From assembly GCA_025358885.1 (NCBI GenBank), contig JANYHW010000223.1, forward strand, positions 22,875 to 86,874: a stretch of 64,000 nucleotides of DNA, written 5' to 3'. This document shows, one piece after another, positions 36,263-43,559 of this stretch (the stretch's first letter is position 1; every line of letters begins with the position of its first letter). The stretch comes from Cytophagales bacterium (GTDB taxonomy: Bacteria > Bacteroidota > Bacteroidia > Cytophagales > Cyclobacteriaceae). The notes below the pieces were generated by a model that was not told where the DNA came from, made no database searches, and saw nothing but the letters and a program-made list of their open reading frames with translations. The translations under genes were made by a program, and so were the position numbers.

Positions 36263-36284
36263 ATTGTCCCAGAGGACGCTAGTC

Positions 36285-36300
36285 TGTTTCACGTGAAACT
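36285..36300. other. parS site 2 (ParB-binding palindrome)
   Basis: TGTTTCACGTGAAACT carries the full GTTTCACGTGAAAC palindrome, the symmetric core of chromosomal parS. It overlaps the first base of the ybeY stop codon. The two sites are on the same helical stretch, 38 bp centre to centre. Confidence 0.88.
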
Positions 36301-36719
36301 TATTTCCACAAAGATAGGCAAGCTTCCTCTTTGATTCGCATTTGGGCCCTTTGAGATGGTTTCTTGTCCTTGTATCCAAGGAAATGGAGGAGACCGTGGG
36401 CTAGGACCCGCCGTAGCTCCGTCTCAAACGACTGGTTATACTTTCTGGAATTTTCTATTACCCTCGGGATGCTGATGTAGATCTCACCTTGAATCTCGTC
36501 GGACTCGGAATAGTCGAAGGAAAGTATGTCGGTCAGGGCAGAATGATTGAGGTATTGCTTATTCATTTTCCCCAATCGGGAATCAGAACAAAACACGTAT
36601 GTAATTGAAGCTATAGATCTTCTTTCCAGGCGGGCAACAGCAATTAGCCATTTTGCAGTCTTGGTAGGATTTGGGAGCTTAAAGGAGATTCTTTCGGAGT
36701 GGAACAGGATCTGAGGCAT
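36300..36719 (-). CDS. ybeY: Endoribonuclease YbeY (rRNA maturation)
   Basis: 139 aa. The YbeY fold is evident from SDSRLGKMNKQYLNH, the conserved TDILSFDY and the metal site HGLLHFLGYKD. His108 and His112 are two zinc ligands; the third His of the E. coli enzyme (HxxxHxxxxxH) is replaced by Asp118, a change I believe is common in Bacteroidota. It processes 16S rRNA 3' ends and helps ribosome quality control. The start overlaps the stop of the RsbW-like gene (TGATG), so translation is probably coupled. Confidence 0.95.
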   Translation of the reverse strand: MPQILFHSERISFKLPNPTKTAKWLIAVARLERRSIASITYVFCSDSRLGKMNKQYLNHSALTDILSFDYSESDEIQGEIYISIPRVIENSRKYNQSFETELRRVLAHGLLHFLGYKDKKPSQRAQMRIKEEACLSLWK

Positions 36720-37129
36720 CAGGCATTCATGTAAAAGCTAAGCTCTACAACCCGCCCGCCCTCTTTGAAATCAACCTCATCAGAGAGGTGTTTCATGAGA
36801 AAAATGCCCCGCCCACCAGGTTTTTCAATATTCTCGGGGGCTGTAGGATCCGGAAGGTTCGCATAATTGAATCCACCACCCTGGTCTTCAACCCTAAATT
36901 TGATTGTCGCCTTATCCAGGGAAAGAGAGAGTGCCACATTCTTAGAGGAGTCATTGCGACTTCCATGCCTTATGGCATTATTAACAGCCTCTGTGACGGC
37001 AATCATGATGTTCCCGTAGATATCGTCGTCCAGTTGAAATTCATCCTTTACATTGTCAATAAAGCTTTCGATCATCCTGATATTCTCTGACAAAGCAGGT
37101 ACCTCAATCCGGATGTTCTTCATAATCAT
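36719..37129 (-). CDS. Anti-sigma-factor-like ATP-binding protein (RsbW/SpoIIAB type)
   Basis: 136 aa, one GHKL ATPase domain: N box EAVNNAIRHGS (about 49-59), G1 box EDQGGGFN, G2 box GGRGIFLMKHLSDEV. In RsbW-type serine kinases this domain phosphorylates an anti-anti-sigma factor or holds a sigma factor. No sigma factor or STAS-domain gene lies in the window, so the partner is unknown. Its start overlaps the DUF4175 stop (TAATG), and the ybeY start overlaps its stop. Met1 or Met3 could be the start. Confidence 0.9.
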   Translation of the reverse strand: MIMKNIRIEVPALSENIRMIESFIDNVKDEFQLDDDIYGNIMIAVTEAVNNAIRHGSRNDSSKNVALSLSLDKATIKFRVEDQGGGFNYANLPDPTAPENIEKPGGRGIFLMKHLSDEVDFKEGGRVVELSFYMNA

Positions 37130-40100
37130 TACTTCTGGTTGCCAAGTCTCTTAAAGTACTCACTAACCTCTTTCCTGTAATAGGGATACAGCTTTGGAGG
37201 CATGGTCTTGAGCAATTCTACTTCTTTTTCCTTTAAACGTAAATACTCCTCAAATGCACGGGGTATTTCTTTTTGATAGTCTTTAGCCGTTTCACCCTTG
37301 CGCTCTTCATCCAATTCTTGTTCCCGCATGGATTTTTCTGACTCCAGCAGTCGTGTCAATATTTCTTTCTGCCTTCTAATCGTTTGCTCGGTCAACTGTT
37401 TATTCACAAGGTCCATTTCTGTCTGCTCCATCTTTCCAGGCAGATCTCCTCCAGGCGACTTCCCTCCTTCCTGTTTCAATTTGTCCTGCATCTCCTGTAA
37501 GGCTCTTCTAATGCGCTCCTGTTCAGCTGCCATCTTTGCCAACTCCTCTGACAGTTGCCGTCCACTCTTTCCGCTATTCTTGATTTGCTCCATTTGTTGA
37601 TTGAGCTGTTGCTGCATCTCTCCAAGACTTTGCTGACCCTTTTTCTTTTTTCCTTTTCCCATCGAAGGCATTGCATTGGACATCATGTCCATCATCATTT
37701 CAAAATGATCATTAAGCATGAGCGCAAGGTTATTGATGCCCGTCATGGAAAATTGCATATCGGTACTTGCATTGCTCTTCTTGCGCTCCTTGATATTCTC
37801 CACCGCTTTATCCAGGTGACCATTCAGTTCTCCAACTTCCCTTGTCACCACAGATCCCATGAAAGCATCCTTCTTGGCTAGAGCTAACAAGCTGTCCTCC
37901 AACACTTTAGAGTCATCTTTTATCTTTAGTTGATTCTGAGAAAGTTGCACATATTTCGGATCGCTCTGCTGGATGGCATTGAAATCCTTGATCAGTGACT
38001 CCTGGTCGAAGGAGAGTTTGATAAGGCCGTGAATGATTTGACGCAGGGACTCAAGGTTCTGCTGATCAATCTCCATCTCCATCGAATTCTGCATACCCTC
38101 AAGCTGCTGTTGCATTTGTTTCATCTTTTCAACTGACTTTTTCTGCGGGCCTGAAGCTTTCTTGGGGTTGCCTTGCTCAAGAGATTGCTTGCTCTGCTCT
38201 TCGAGTTCCTTCATTTCATTGATTTCCTGCTCTTGAGGTCCATCATTTTGCTGCTCAACCTCTTCTCCCAACTTGTTGAGTTCATCAATTGTCTTCTTGA
38301 ATTCATCCGCTTTCTCTTTAAGCTCGTCCTGCTCTTTCGCCAACTGATCCTCAGTTTTGCCCTTTTCTTCACTCTCCTTTTCCTTTTTTCGGGTATCCGG
38401 CTTTTCCCCTGCCAATTCCTGCGTTTGCTCCAGAATGTCCTGCTGCTTCTCCTTTTGTGCCTTTATCTCTTCGATGGCCTGGTCAAGTTTGTAATCATAC
38501 TGGAGCTGCTTGAATAGCTCAAGGGTTCTTTCCAATTCTTTTTCAATGTTGATTTCCTGCCTGTCCATCTTCTCCAGCATTTTCTGAATTTGGGATGGGT
38601 CCTGGTTTTCTTTTAACATTTTCTCAAGTTCTTCGAACATCTTTTTGGTCACATCGTCCAGCAATTCATTCATGAGCTTTTGAATTTGTTCGGACTTTTC
38701 CTTAATCCGCTCGTTCTGTTCCGCATATGAATCCTTTTTCTCTTCGAGGAGTTTGTTTTCGTCTTGCAATTGTTTTACCAACTGATCCAGGCTCTTTCGC
38801 TGTTGAATTAGATCCTCGAGCATCTTCTTATCCTGCCAGTTAAGCGATTGCTTGCCCTTGAGTTGTTGCTCCGCCTCTTCGATAGCATCTTTTAGGGACT
38901 TTGCTTTCGTGAGGCTTTTTTCAATGTCACTTTCTGTTGATGATTGTGAGCGTTTGATTTCTGCCTTGAATTCTTCCGAACCTGGTAATTCGAATTGATA
39001 AGAAGATGATTTGGTTGACTTCCTTCCGTGTACACCATCATTATCCCAGACCTCCAGGTTGTATTGAAGATGGTCACCCGCAACCAAATGGAGCGAGTCC
39101 AGCATCCAGTTGTAAAAAAAGTTCTGTTGTGACTGATTTGGATCAATGATGATGTTTATGGTACTCGATTTCTCCTCCTTGTCTTTGCTGATCACCTTGT
39201 AGTGAATATCCAATTGTGATAGACCGTAATCATCCTGAATATTTCCGGCCAGGACAATGGACTTGAACAAGATTGAGTCTTTCAGATGATCAACAACAAT
39301 TGATGGATACTGGTCTTTGATAACGTCAATCCGGTACGCAATCCGATCTCTATTTTTGCTATTTTCATTTTCCAGCGTAATGGCGTACTCGTCAGGATTA
39401 AAGAAATTCTTCTCGAATCCAAAGATTTGATTATCAGCCTGTTGCATGCCATTATCGCCCGATTTTGATGAAAAGGAAATATGGGCTGATTGAGCACTTG
39501 AGGCATTCACCCTCCATTGAACACGCGTGCCCTCCGGTATTTCAAGATTGCCAGCATTTCTCAGCTCCTGGACTGGCCTTCCGATGTAGCGAGGGAAATT
39601 AAGTTTCACATTAAGGCTCAGCAACTCAGGCCGGTTCACCAACTTGATAGTGAAGGCGGATGAATAGAATCCAGCAGCCTCCAACTGAAAGGGAAAATCT
39701 TGCTGCAGTTTTTCAAAAGTGTATGAGAATGTTCCTGCCTTTAGCGTTTCCATTTTTAATCGCTGTGGACCAGACACCAGGTACACAGCCTCGGGAATAG
39801 CCTCTCCTTGTAACCGGACACTCAGCACAAAATCCTCATTTGGGTAGGAGACAAGACGTTCATTTTGCACAACGAACTCAAAAGGAGCCTGTGGAGAAAA
39901 CTCCTGGTTGAAGTGGATAATTCTGTCGGCACTTTGTGTAAAAATATTCTGATTGACAGCGAATATCAGCGCTGAAAGAATGAGTGGAATGAAAAGATAC
40001 TTGAGGTAGCGTTTATTATCCGAAAGATCAACACTGCGCTCAAAGGAAAACCCTTCAAAAGATGATGCTTTCTGTTCAAGGCTGGCCTCGAGCAAGACAC

Positions 40101-40464
40101 TTGGCCTGGAGGTCATGGCGGCAAGCTGAAGAAAATTCAATAGCCTGTCCTGGATAGTCGGGAAATAGCTTCCAATCATCCGGGCACTCTGCTCCTTCCC
40201 GATTCCTCTCCCAGCCAACCACCAAGCCAGGGGAAGGCGCAAGAAGCGAGACAGACAATACAGCACGGTAGCGAAGAAAAAGATGAAAAGGGAAAGCCGA
40301 ACCCCCTTCCCTAGCCAGAGATTGTACTCAATGATTGTAGCCAGAAGGAGATAGGCAAGGATTAACGTTGTGGAAATGATTGCTCCCCGGATGAATAAAT
40401 TCAAATAGTATTTCTTCCGAAAAGAGGCAATTTTTTCATCGACAGACTTTACCTGATTCCCCAT
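37129..40464 (-). CDS. DUF4175 family membrane protein with long coiled coil
   Basis: 1111 aa. Two membrane helices near the N-terminus (residues about 25-45 and 53-75) and a third near 155-170. Beta-rich domains follow to about 500, then a very long highly charged Lys/Glu/Gln coiled coil from about 505 to 1080, broken by a Met/Gly-rich stretch (FEMMMDMMSNAMPSMGKGKKKKG). This matches DUF4175 proteins of Bacteroidota, whose function is not established. It is the first gene of the RsbW-YbeY-MnmG run, with a strong palindrome 24 bp upstream of its start. Confidence 0.9.
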   Translation of the reverse strand: MGNQVKSVDEKIASFRKKYYLNLFIRGAIISTTLILAYLLLATIIEYNLWLGKGVRLSLFIFFFATVLYCLSRFLRLPLAWWLAGRGIGKEQSARMIGSYFPTIQDRLLNFLQLAAMTSRPSVLLEASLEQKASSFEGFSFERSVDLSDNKRYLKYLFIPLILSALIFAVNQNIFTQSADRIIHFNQEFSPQAPFEFVVQNERLVSYPNEDFVLSVRLQGEAIPEAVYLVSGPQRLKMETLKAGTFSYTFEKLQQDFPFQLEAAGFYSSAFTIKLVNRPELLSLNVKLNFPRYIGRPVQELRNAGNLEIPEGTRVQWRVNASSAQSAHISFSSKSGDNGMQQADNQIFGFEKNFFNPDEYAITLENENSKNRDRIAYRIDVIKDQYPSIVVDHLKDSILFKSIVLAGNIQDDYGLSQLDIHYKVISKDKEEKSSTINIIIDPNQSQQNFFYNWMLDSLHLVAGDHLQYNLEVWDNDGVHGRKSTKSSSYQFELPGSEEFKAEIKRSQSSTESDIEKSLTKAKSLKDAIEEAEQQLKGKQSLNWQDKKMLEDLIQQRKSLDQLVKQLQDENKLLEEKKDSYAEQNERIKEKSEQIQKLMNELLDDVTKKMFEELEKMLKENQDPSQIQKMLEKMDRQEINIEKELERTLELFKQLQYDYKLDQAIEEIKAQKEKQQDILEQTQELAGEKPDTRKKEKESEEKGKTEDQLAKEQDELKEKADEFKKTIDELNKLGEEVEQQNDGPQEQEINEMKELEEQSKQSLEQGNPKKASGPQKKSVEKMKQMQQQLEGMQNSMEMEIDQQNLESLRQIIHGLIKLSFDQESLIKDFNAIQQSDPKYVQLSQNQLKIKDDSKVLEDSLLALAKKDAFMGSVVTREVGELNGHLDKAVENIKERKKSNASTDMQFSMTGINNLALMLNDHFEMMMDMMSNAMPSMGKGKKKKGQQSLGEMQQQLNQQMEQIKNSGKSGRQLSEELAKMAAEQERIRRALQEMQDKLKQEGGKSPGGDLPGKMEQTEMDLVNKQLTEQTIRRQKEILTRLLESEKSMREQELDEERKGETAKDYQKEIPRAFEEYLRLKEKEVELLKTMPPKLYPYYRKEVSEYFKRLGNQK

Positions 40465-40488
40465 GTTTGATGAAAACGAAAGTAAGGT

Positions 40489-40510
40489 ATGGTTAGTTTA
40501 AACTAATCAT
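40489..40510. promoter_or_regulatory. Large palindrome upstream of the DUF4175 operon
   Basis: A perfect 14-bp dyad TTAGTTTAAACTAA (40493-40506) extends to 22 bp with a single G-T mismatch. It ends 24 bp before the DUF4175 start codon. On the minus strand TTACTTTC follows it, near where a -7 element would be expected. It is a good candidate operator for the long ybeY-mnmG operon. No T tail follows, so a terminator is unlikely. Confidence 0.5.
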
Positions 40511-40556
40511 TAAAGATAAGAAGGTGCACCTGAATTCAGCAGAGAATTACGCCGAT

Positions 40557-40937
40557 TCAGGAAATACCACTATCCGGATGAGGGGCCCAATGGAGTTCCT
40601 TTTCAAAGTACTCCATGACATGCATCCTGAGTAATTTCTCCTGTTCCAGAAGATCAAACCTTGGAAGCTTTTTGATCATCTTCCAGTGGGGCCATCCATC
40701 CTTATCGAGCCCTTCCAGGGTGTAGTAACCAGAGTAGCTGAGGACTTTGCAAATCGCTATATGCATGAGATCCTGTTTCTGTTCCTTGGTGAATAGTTGA
40801 TGCCCTTTGCCCAACTCCTGAACACCAATAAGGAATAGGACCCCGTTCAGGTCCTTGGGTTTTTGTCCCAGAATCCGTTCAATCTCCTTGAGGAGAGATT
40901 GCCAATTTCTTTCAACTTCGAGGTCCCGTTTAAGCAT
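40557..40937 (-). CDS. Conserved hypothetical protein
   Basis: 126 aa from the ATG at 40937; a TTG at 40961 would add eight residues. It is a mostly helical soluble protein (QSLLKEIERILGQKPKDLNGVLFLIGVQELGKG, KQDLMHIAICKVLSYSGYYTLEGLDKDGWPHW). No metal site, membrane span or signal peptide is seen. It overlaps the end of the carboxymuconolactone decarboxylase-like gene by 8 bp, so the two are co-transcribed. I do not recognise a named family. Confidence 0.75.
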   Translation of the reverse strand: MLKRDLEVERNWQSLLKEIERILGQKPKDLNGVLFLIGVQELGKGHQLFTKEQKQDLMHIAICKVLSYSGYYTLEGLDKDGWPHWKMIKKLPRFDLLEQEKLLRMHVMEYFEKELHWAPHPDSGIS

Positions 40938-41271
40938 GACCCAACGCCTCCCAAAACTCAAAAGCCCTTCTGAGGTGGGGAATTACAATAGTTCCTCCAA
41001 TCAGGGTAGCGACGCCCATTGCCTCGTTGATCTGTTCGGTGGTCATGCCGATTTCTCTGCATTTTCCGAGGTGATATTTAACGCAGTCATCACAACGCAG
41101 AACGAGAGAACAGGTAAGGCCTATCAGCTCCTTGGTTTTAATATCGAGGACGCCTTCTGCGTAAGCATTGGTGTCAAGATTAAAAATACGCTTCAGGATA
41201 AGGTTATCGGCTGCGCTGATTTTTTCGTTCATGCGGCTGCGGTAGTCATTGAATTGCGATACGAGGTCCAT
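40930..41271 (-). CDS. Carboxymuconolactone decarboxylase/AhpD-like protein
   Basis: 113 aa, all-helical. The AhpD-type motif is LRCDDCVKYH (Cys60, Cys63, His67), the redox-active CxxC with the following His, so it is more likely a peroxidase or disulphide-handling protein than a true decarboxylase. The later IGGTIVIPHLRRAFEF is the family's second helix pair. It is divergent from the ComF gene by 47 bp and overlaps a hypothetical gene downstream. Confidence 0.9.
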   Translation of the reverse strand: MDLVSQFNDYRSRMNEKISAADNLILKRIFNLDTNAYAEGVLDIKTKELIGLTCSLVLRCDDCVKYHLGKCREIGMTTEQINEAMGVATLIGGTIVIPHLRRAFEFWEALGHA

Positions 41272-41318
41272 GGAATAGAATTTTGGTATAAATATCCTTT
41301 TAACTCAAGGGAAATCAA

Positions 41319-42011
41319 ATGAGGCGGGCACATACAATTTTTGAAGATTTTACTTCCCTGTTCTTCCCTCATTATTGCCTGGCATGCCAGGGGCCCATGG
41401 TGAAAGGCGAGGACATTCTATGCACTTCTTGCTTGGCAGACCTGCCAAAAACAAGCTATCATTTGAGGAATGAGAACCCCGTAAAAAGCAGGTTGCTGGG
41501 CAGGCTCCCGCTGAAGTACGCCTGGGCATTTTTGAAGTTTCGCAAGAATGGTATGGTCCAACACTTGCTTCATCAATTGAAATATAACAACCATCCTGAA
41601 GTTGGGGTAAGGCTTGGCCAGGCCTATGGCTTGGAGCTTTCTCAATCTGGATACATGAGTGAATTTGATTTAATTGTTCCGGTACCTCTGCACCACTCGC
41701 GCAAGCGACAGCGGGGTTACAATCAAAGCGCACAATTTGCAGTTGGACTTAGCCAGGCACTCAATATTCAATGGGATGAATCCGTATCGGTTCGATTGCA
41801 TTCCACGGGCACGCAAACAAACCGGTCAAAGAGCGATCGTTGGGAAAATGTTAAAGATGTATTTTCATTGGGTGGGAACTCAATCGCGGGCAAGAGAATC
41901 CTACTGGTTGATGACGTTATTACGACGGGTGCAACATTGGAAGCCTGCGGTCAACATCTTATTTCAAATGGCTGTCGGGAATTAAGTGTTGCTTGCATAG
42001 CCGAGGCTTAA
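41319..42011 (+). CDS. ComF family phosphoribosyltransferase-like protein
   Basis: 230 aa. The N-terminus has two Cys pairs (CLAC, CTSC) of a zinc ribbon. The C-terminal half is a type I phosphoribosyltransferase: PVPLHHSRKRQRGYNQSAQ and the PRPP loop ILLVDDVITTGATLEAC. ComF-family proteins aid natural transformation or DNA uptake, and some may handle nucleotides. It is convergent with gldJ; the terminator at 42030 lies between them. Confidence 0.93.
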   Translation: MRRAHTIFEDFTSLFFPHYCLACQGPMVKGEDILCTSCLADLPKTSYHLRNENPVKSRLLGRLPLKYAWAFLKFRKNGMVQHLLHQLKYNNHPEVGVRLGQAYGLELSQSGYMSEFDLIVPVPLHHSRKRQRGYNQSAQFAVGLSQALNIQWDESVSVRLHSTGTQTNRSKSDRWENVKDVFSLGGNSIAGKRILLVDDVITTGATLEACGQHLISNGCRELSVACIAEA

Positions 42012-42029
42012 CCAGACATTTCCGGACAT

Positions 42030-42056
42030 AAAAAAGCCCTTCAATTTGAAGGGCTT
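42030..42056 (-). terminator. Rho-independent terminator of gldJ
   Basis: The inverted repeat AAGCCCTTC / GAAGGGCTT (42034-42056) is followed on the minus strand by a run of T (A run at 42030-42035 on the plus strand). It lies 22 bp after the gldJ stop and 18 bp after the convergent comF stop, so it mainly serves gldJ. Confidence 0.85.
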
Positions 42057-42078
42057 CATACCAATGAGTTTATCAGTC

Positions 42079-43374
42079 TTAGTTTGAACCTGCGCGGATC
42101 ATGGCGCAACGGAAACCTATAGTCGCAGTTGCGGAATCCTGGTCTAGGAACCTTCTTGTACCAGGTGACATCCAGTAAGCCACATCCTTCCAGCTTCCGC
42201 CTTTATACACCCGCGTCTTGTCACTGATGAGGGAAATGAAGCCGGTGGGGTTATTTTCCACCCAGTCACCGTCAACGCCTGCCTTAGGTTTCTTTGCCTT
42301 GCCCGGATCCATGGTAGGGTCCTTCAGGCGATAATGGTTATCATACTTATCTCCACCATCAAGAAAGCCATCGCGGCGCATGGGGTTAAGATCATCAAAG
42401 TCCTGATAGGAGAGCGGACGATATATATCCATCACCCACTCGCTTACATTTCCTGCCATATTATAGAGACCGTAGTCGTTGGGAGGGAATTCATAAATGT
42501 ATGATGTGATTAATGCACCATCATTGAGACGTCCTGCAATACCGGCATAGTCGCCACGGCCCCTCTTAAAGTTTGCAAGGAAGAAACCCATTTGCTTTCC
42601 ATATGGGTTGCGAAGCGCGTGACCGTCCCAAGGATAAATTCTTTGATGCGTTTGCATTTCTTCAAGCCACTGTGTTCCAATTAAGGCCTGCGCAGCATAT
42701 TCCCATTCTGCTTCGGTTGGAAGGCGATAGGCAGGAATGACCACACCGGACTCAAGTTGAATTCTTCCTCCGGCTGGAACTTCCGGAAGTTCAAGTCCTG
42801 ATTCTTTCATCAACTGCGCGTTCACCTTATGGGTACGCCATTTAGCATAGTTATTTGCTTGGGTCCAGCTTACACCCACAACAGGGAAATACCGGAAACC
42901 AGGATAACGGAGATAGTGGTCAACGTAGGGATCATTGAATGCCAGCTTACCCACCCAAACCGTGGTATCAGGTTTTGCGGCTTCCTTGACCTCCTGAGTA
43001 GAATCTTTGCCCAGCCAGTGCAGATACTCCAGCCAGTGGATATTCGCAATTTCGGTCTGATCCATGTAAAATGAGGCAACCGACACAGTCCTTTCAATAT
43101 TGTCCCTATAGGACATCACATCTTCTTCGAAAGAACCCATAACAGCCCGGCCCCCTTCAATAAACACGGTATTTGGTGCATCTGGCTGGCCTCTGAATGG
43201 CTTGACCTCGAATCCACCCGCCTCAGTGTCATTGTACTTAAGGTTAGTAGTGGTACTCATTTGGCCAGGATTAATTGCCGTCCTTTCTGCATTTTTCTTG
43301 CCCCCAATGAGAGAACATGATGCAATAAGAAATGTGCCACCAACTACTGCTAAAAGACCCTTTATCTGCTTCAT
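42079..43374 (-). CDS. gldJ: Gliding-motility / T9SS lipoprotein GldJ
   Basis: 431 aa lipoprotein (lipobox ASC, Cys20). It has the formylglycine-enzyme-like (SUMF1) fold: VFIEGGRAVMGS, FYMDQTEIAN, YRLPTEAEWEYAA, YNMAGNVSEWVMDIYRP and VYKGGSWKDVAYW near the end. The segments YPWDG, FLANFKRGRGDYAGIAG, FPPNDYG and IGFRCAMIRAGS match GldJ rather than GldK as I recall them. GldJ is needed for gliding and type IX secretion in Flavobacterium; catalytic activity is not expected. It has its own promoter-like sequence and terminator. Confidence 0.88.
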   Translation of the reverse strand: MKQIKGLLAVVGGTFLIASCSLIGGKKNAERTAINPGQMSTTTNLKYNDTEAGGFEVKPFRGQPDAPNTVFIEGGRAVMGSFEEDVMSYRDNIERTVSVASFYMDQTEIANIHWLEYLHWLGKDSTQEVKEAAKPDTTVWVGKLAFNDPYVDHYLRYPGFRYFPVVGVSWTQANNYAKWRTHKVNAQLMKESGLELPEVPAGGRIQLESGVVIPAYRLPTEAEWEYAAQALIGTQWLEEMQTHQRIYPWDGHALRNPYGKQMGFFLANFKRGRGDYAGIAGRLNDGALITSYIYEFPPNDYGLYNMAGNVSEWVMDIYRPLSYQDFDDLNPMRRDGFLDGGDKYDNHYRLKDPTMDPGKAKKPKAGVDGDWVENNPTGFISLISDKTRVYKGGSWKDVAYWMSPGTRRFLDQDSATATIGFRCAMIRAGSN

Positions 43375-43404
43375 TTTATCTGAGTTATTGAACTAAAGCA
43401 ACCG

Positions 43405-43437
43405 CTAATATAAAGAGATAATTCTGTGTTTTCCAAA
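43405..43437 (-). promoter_or_regulatory. Putative gldJ promoter
   Basis: On the minus strand TTTG (43434-43437) and TATATTAG (43405-43412) are 21 bp apart. The second is one base off the TAnnTTTG -7 element. It lies 31 bp upstream of the gldJ start. Confidence 0.4.
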
Positions 43438-43559
43438 GCGAAGCGAATTTTTGATGAATCCTTAATGCAGGTGGAAAAGGATTGAAGTCCTACACTATAC
43501 CTTTCCCCTAACGGGATCCAGCACAATCTATTGTAGTGTTACGGGACAAATACAAAGAG

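Noticed and set aside
38173..38517. Plus-strand Leu-rich open frame opposite DUF4175
   Set aside because: It is the antisense of the Lys/Glu/Gln coiled coil, which naturally yields Leu/Phe-rich shadow frames.
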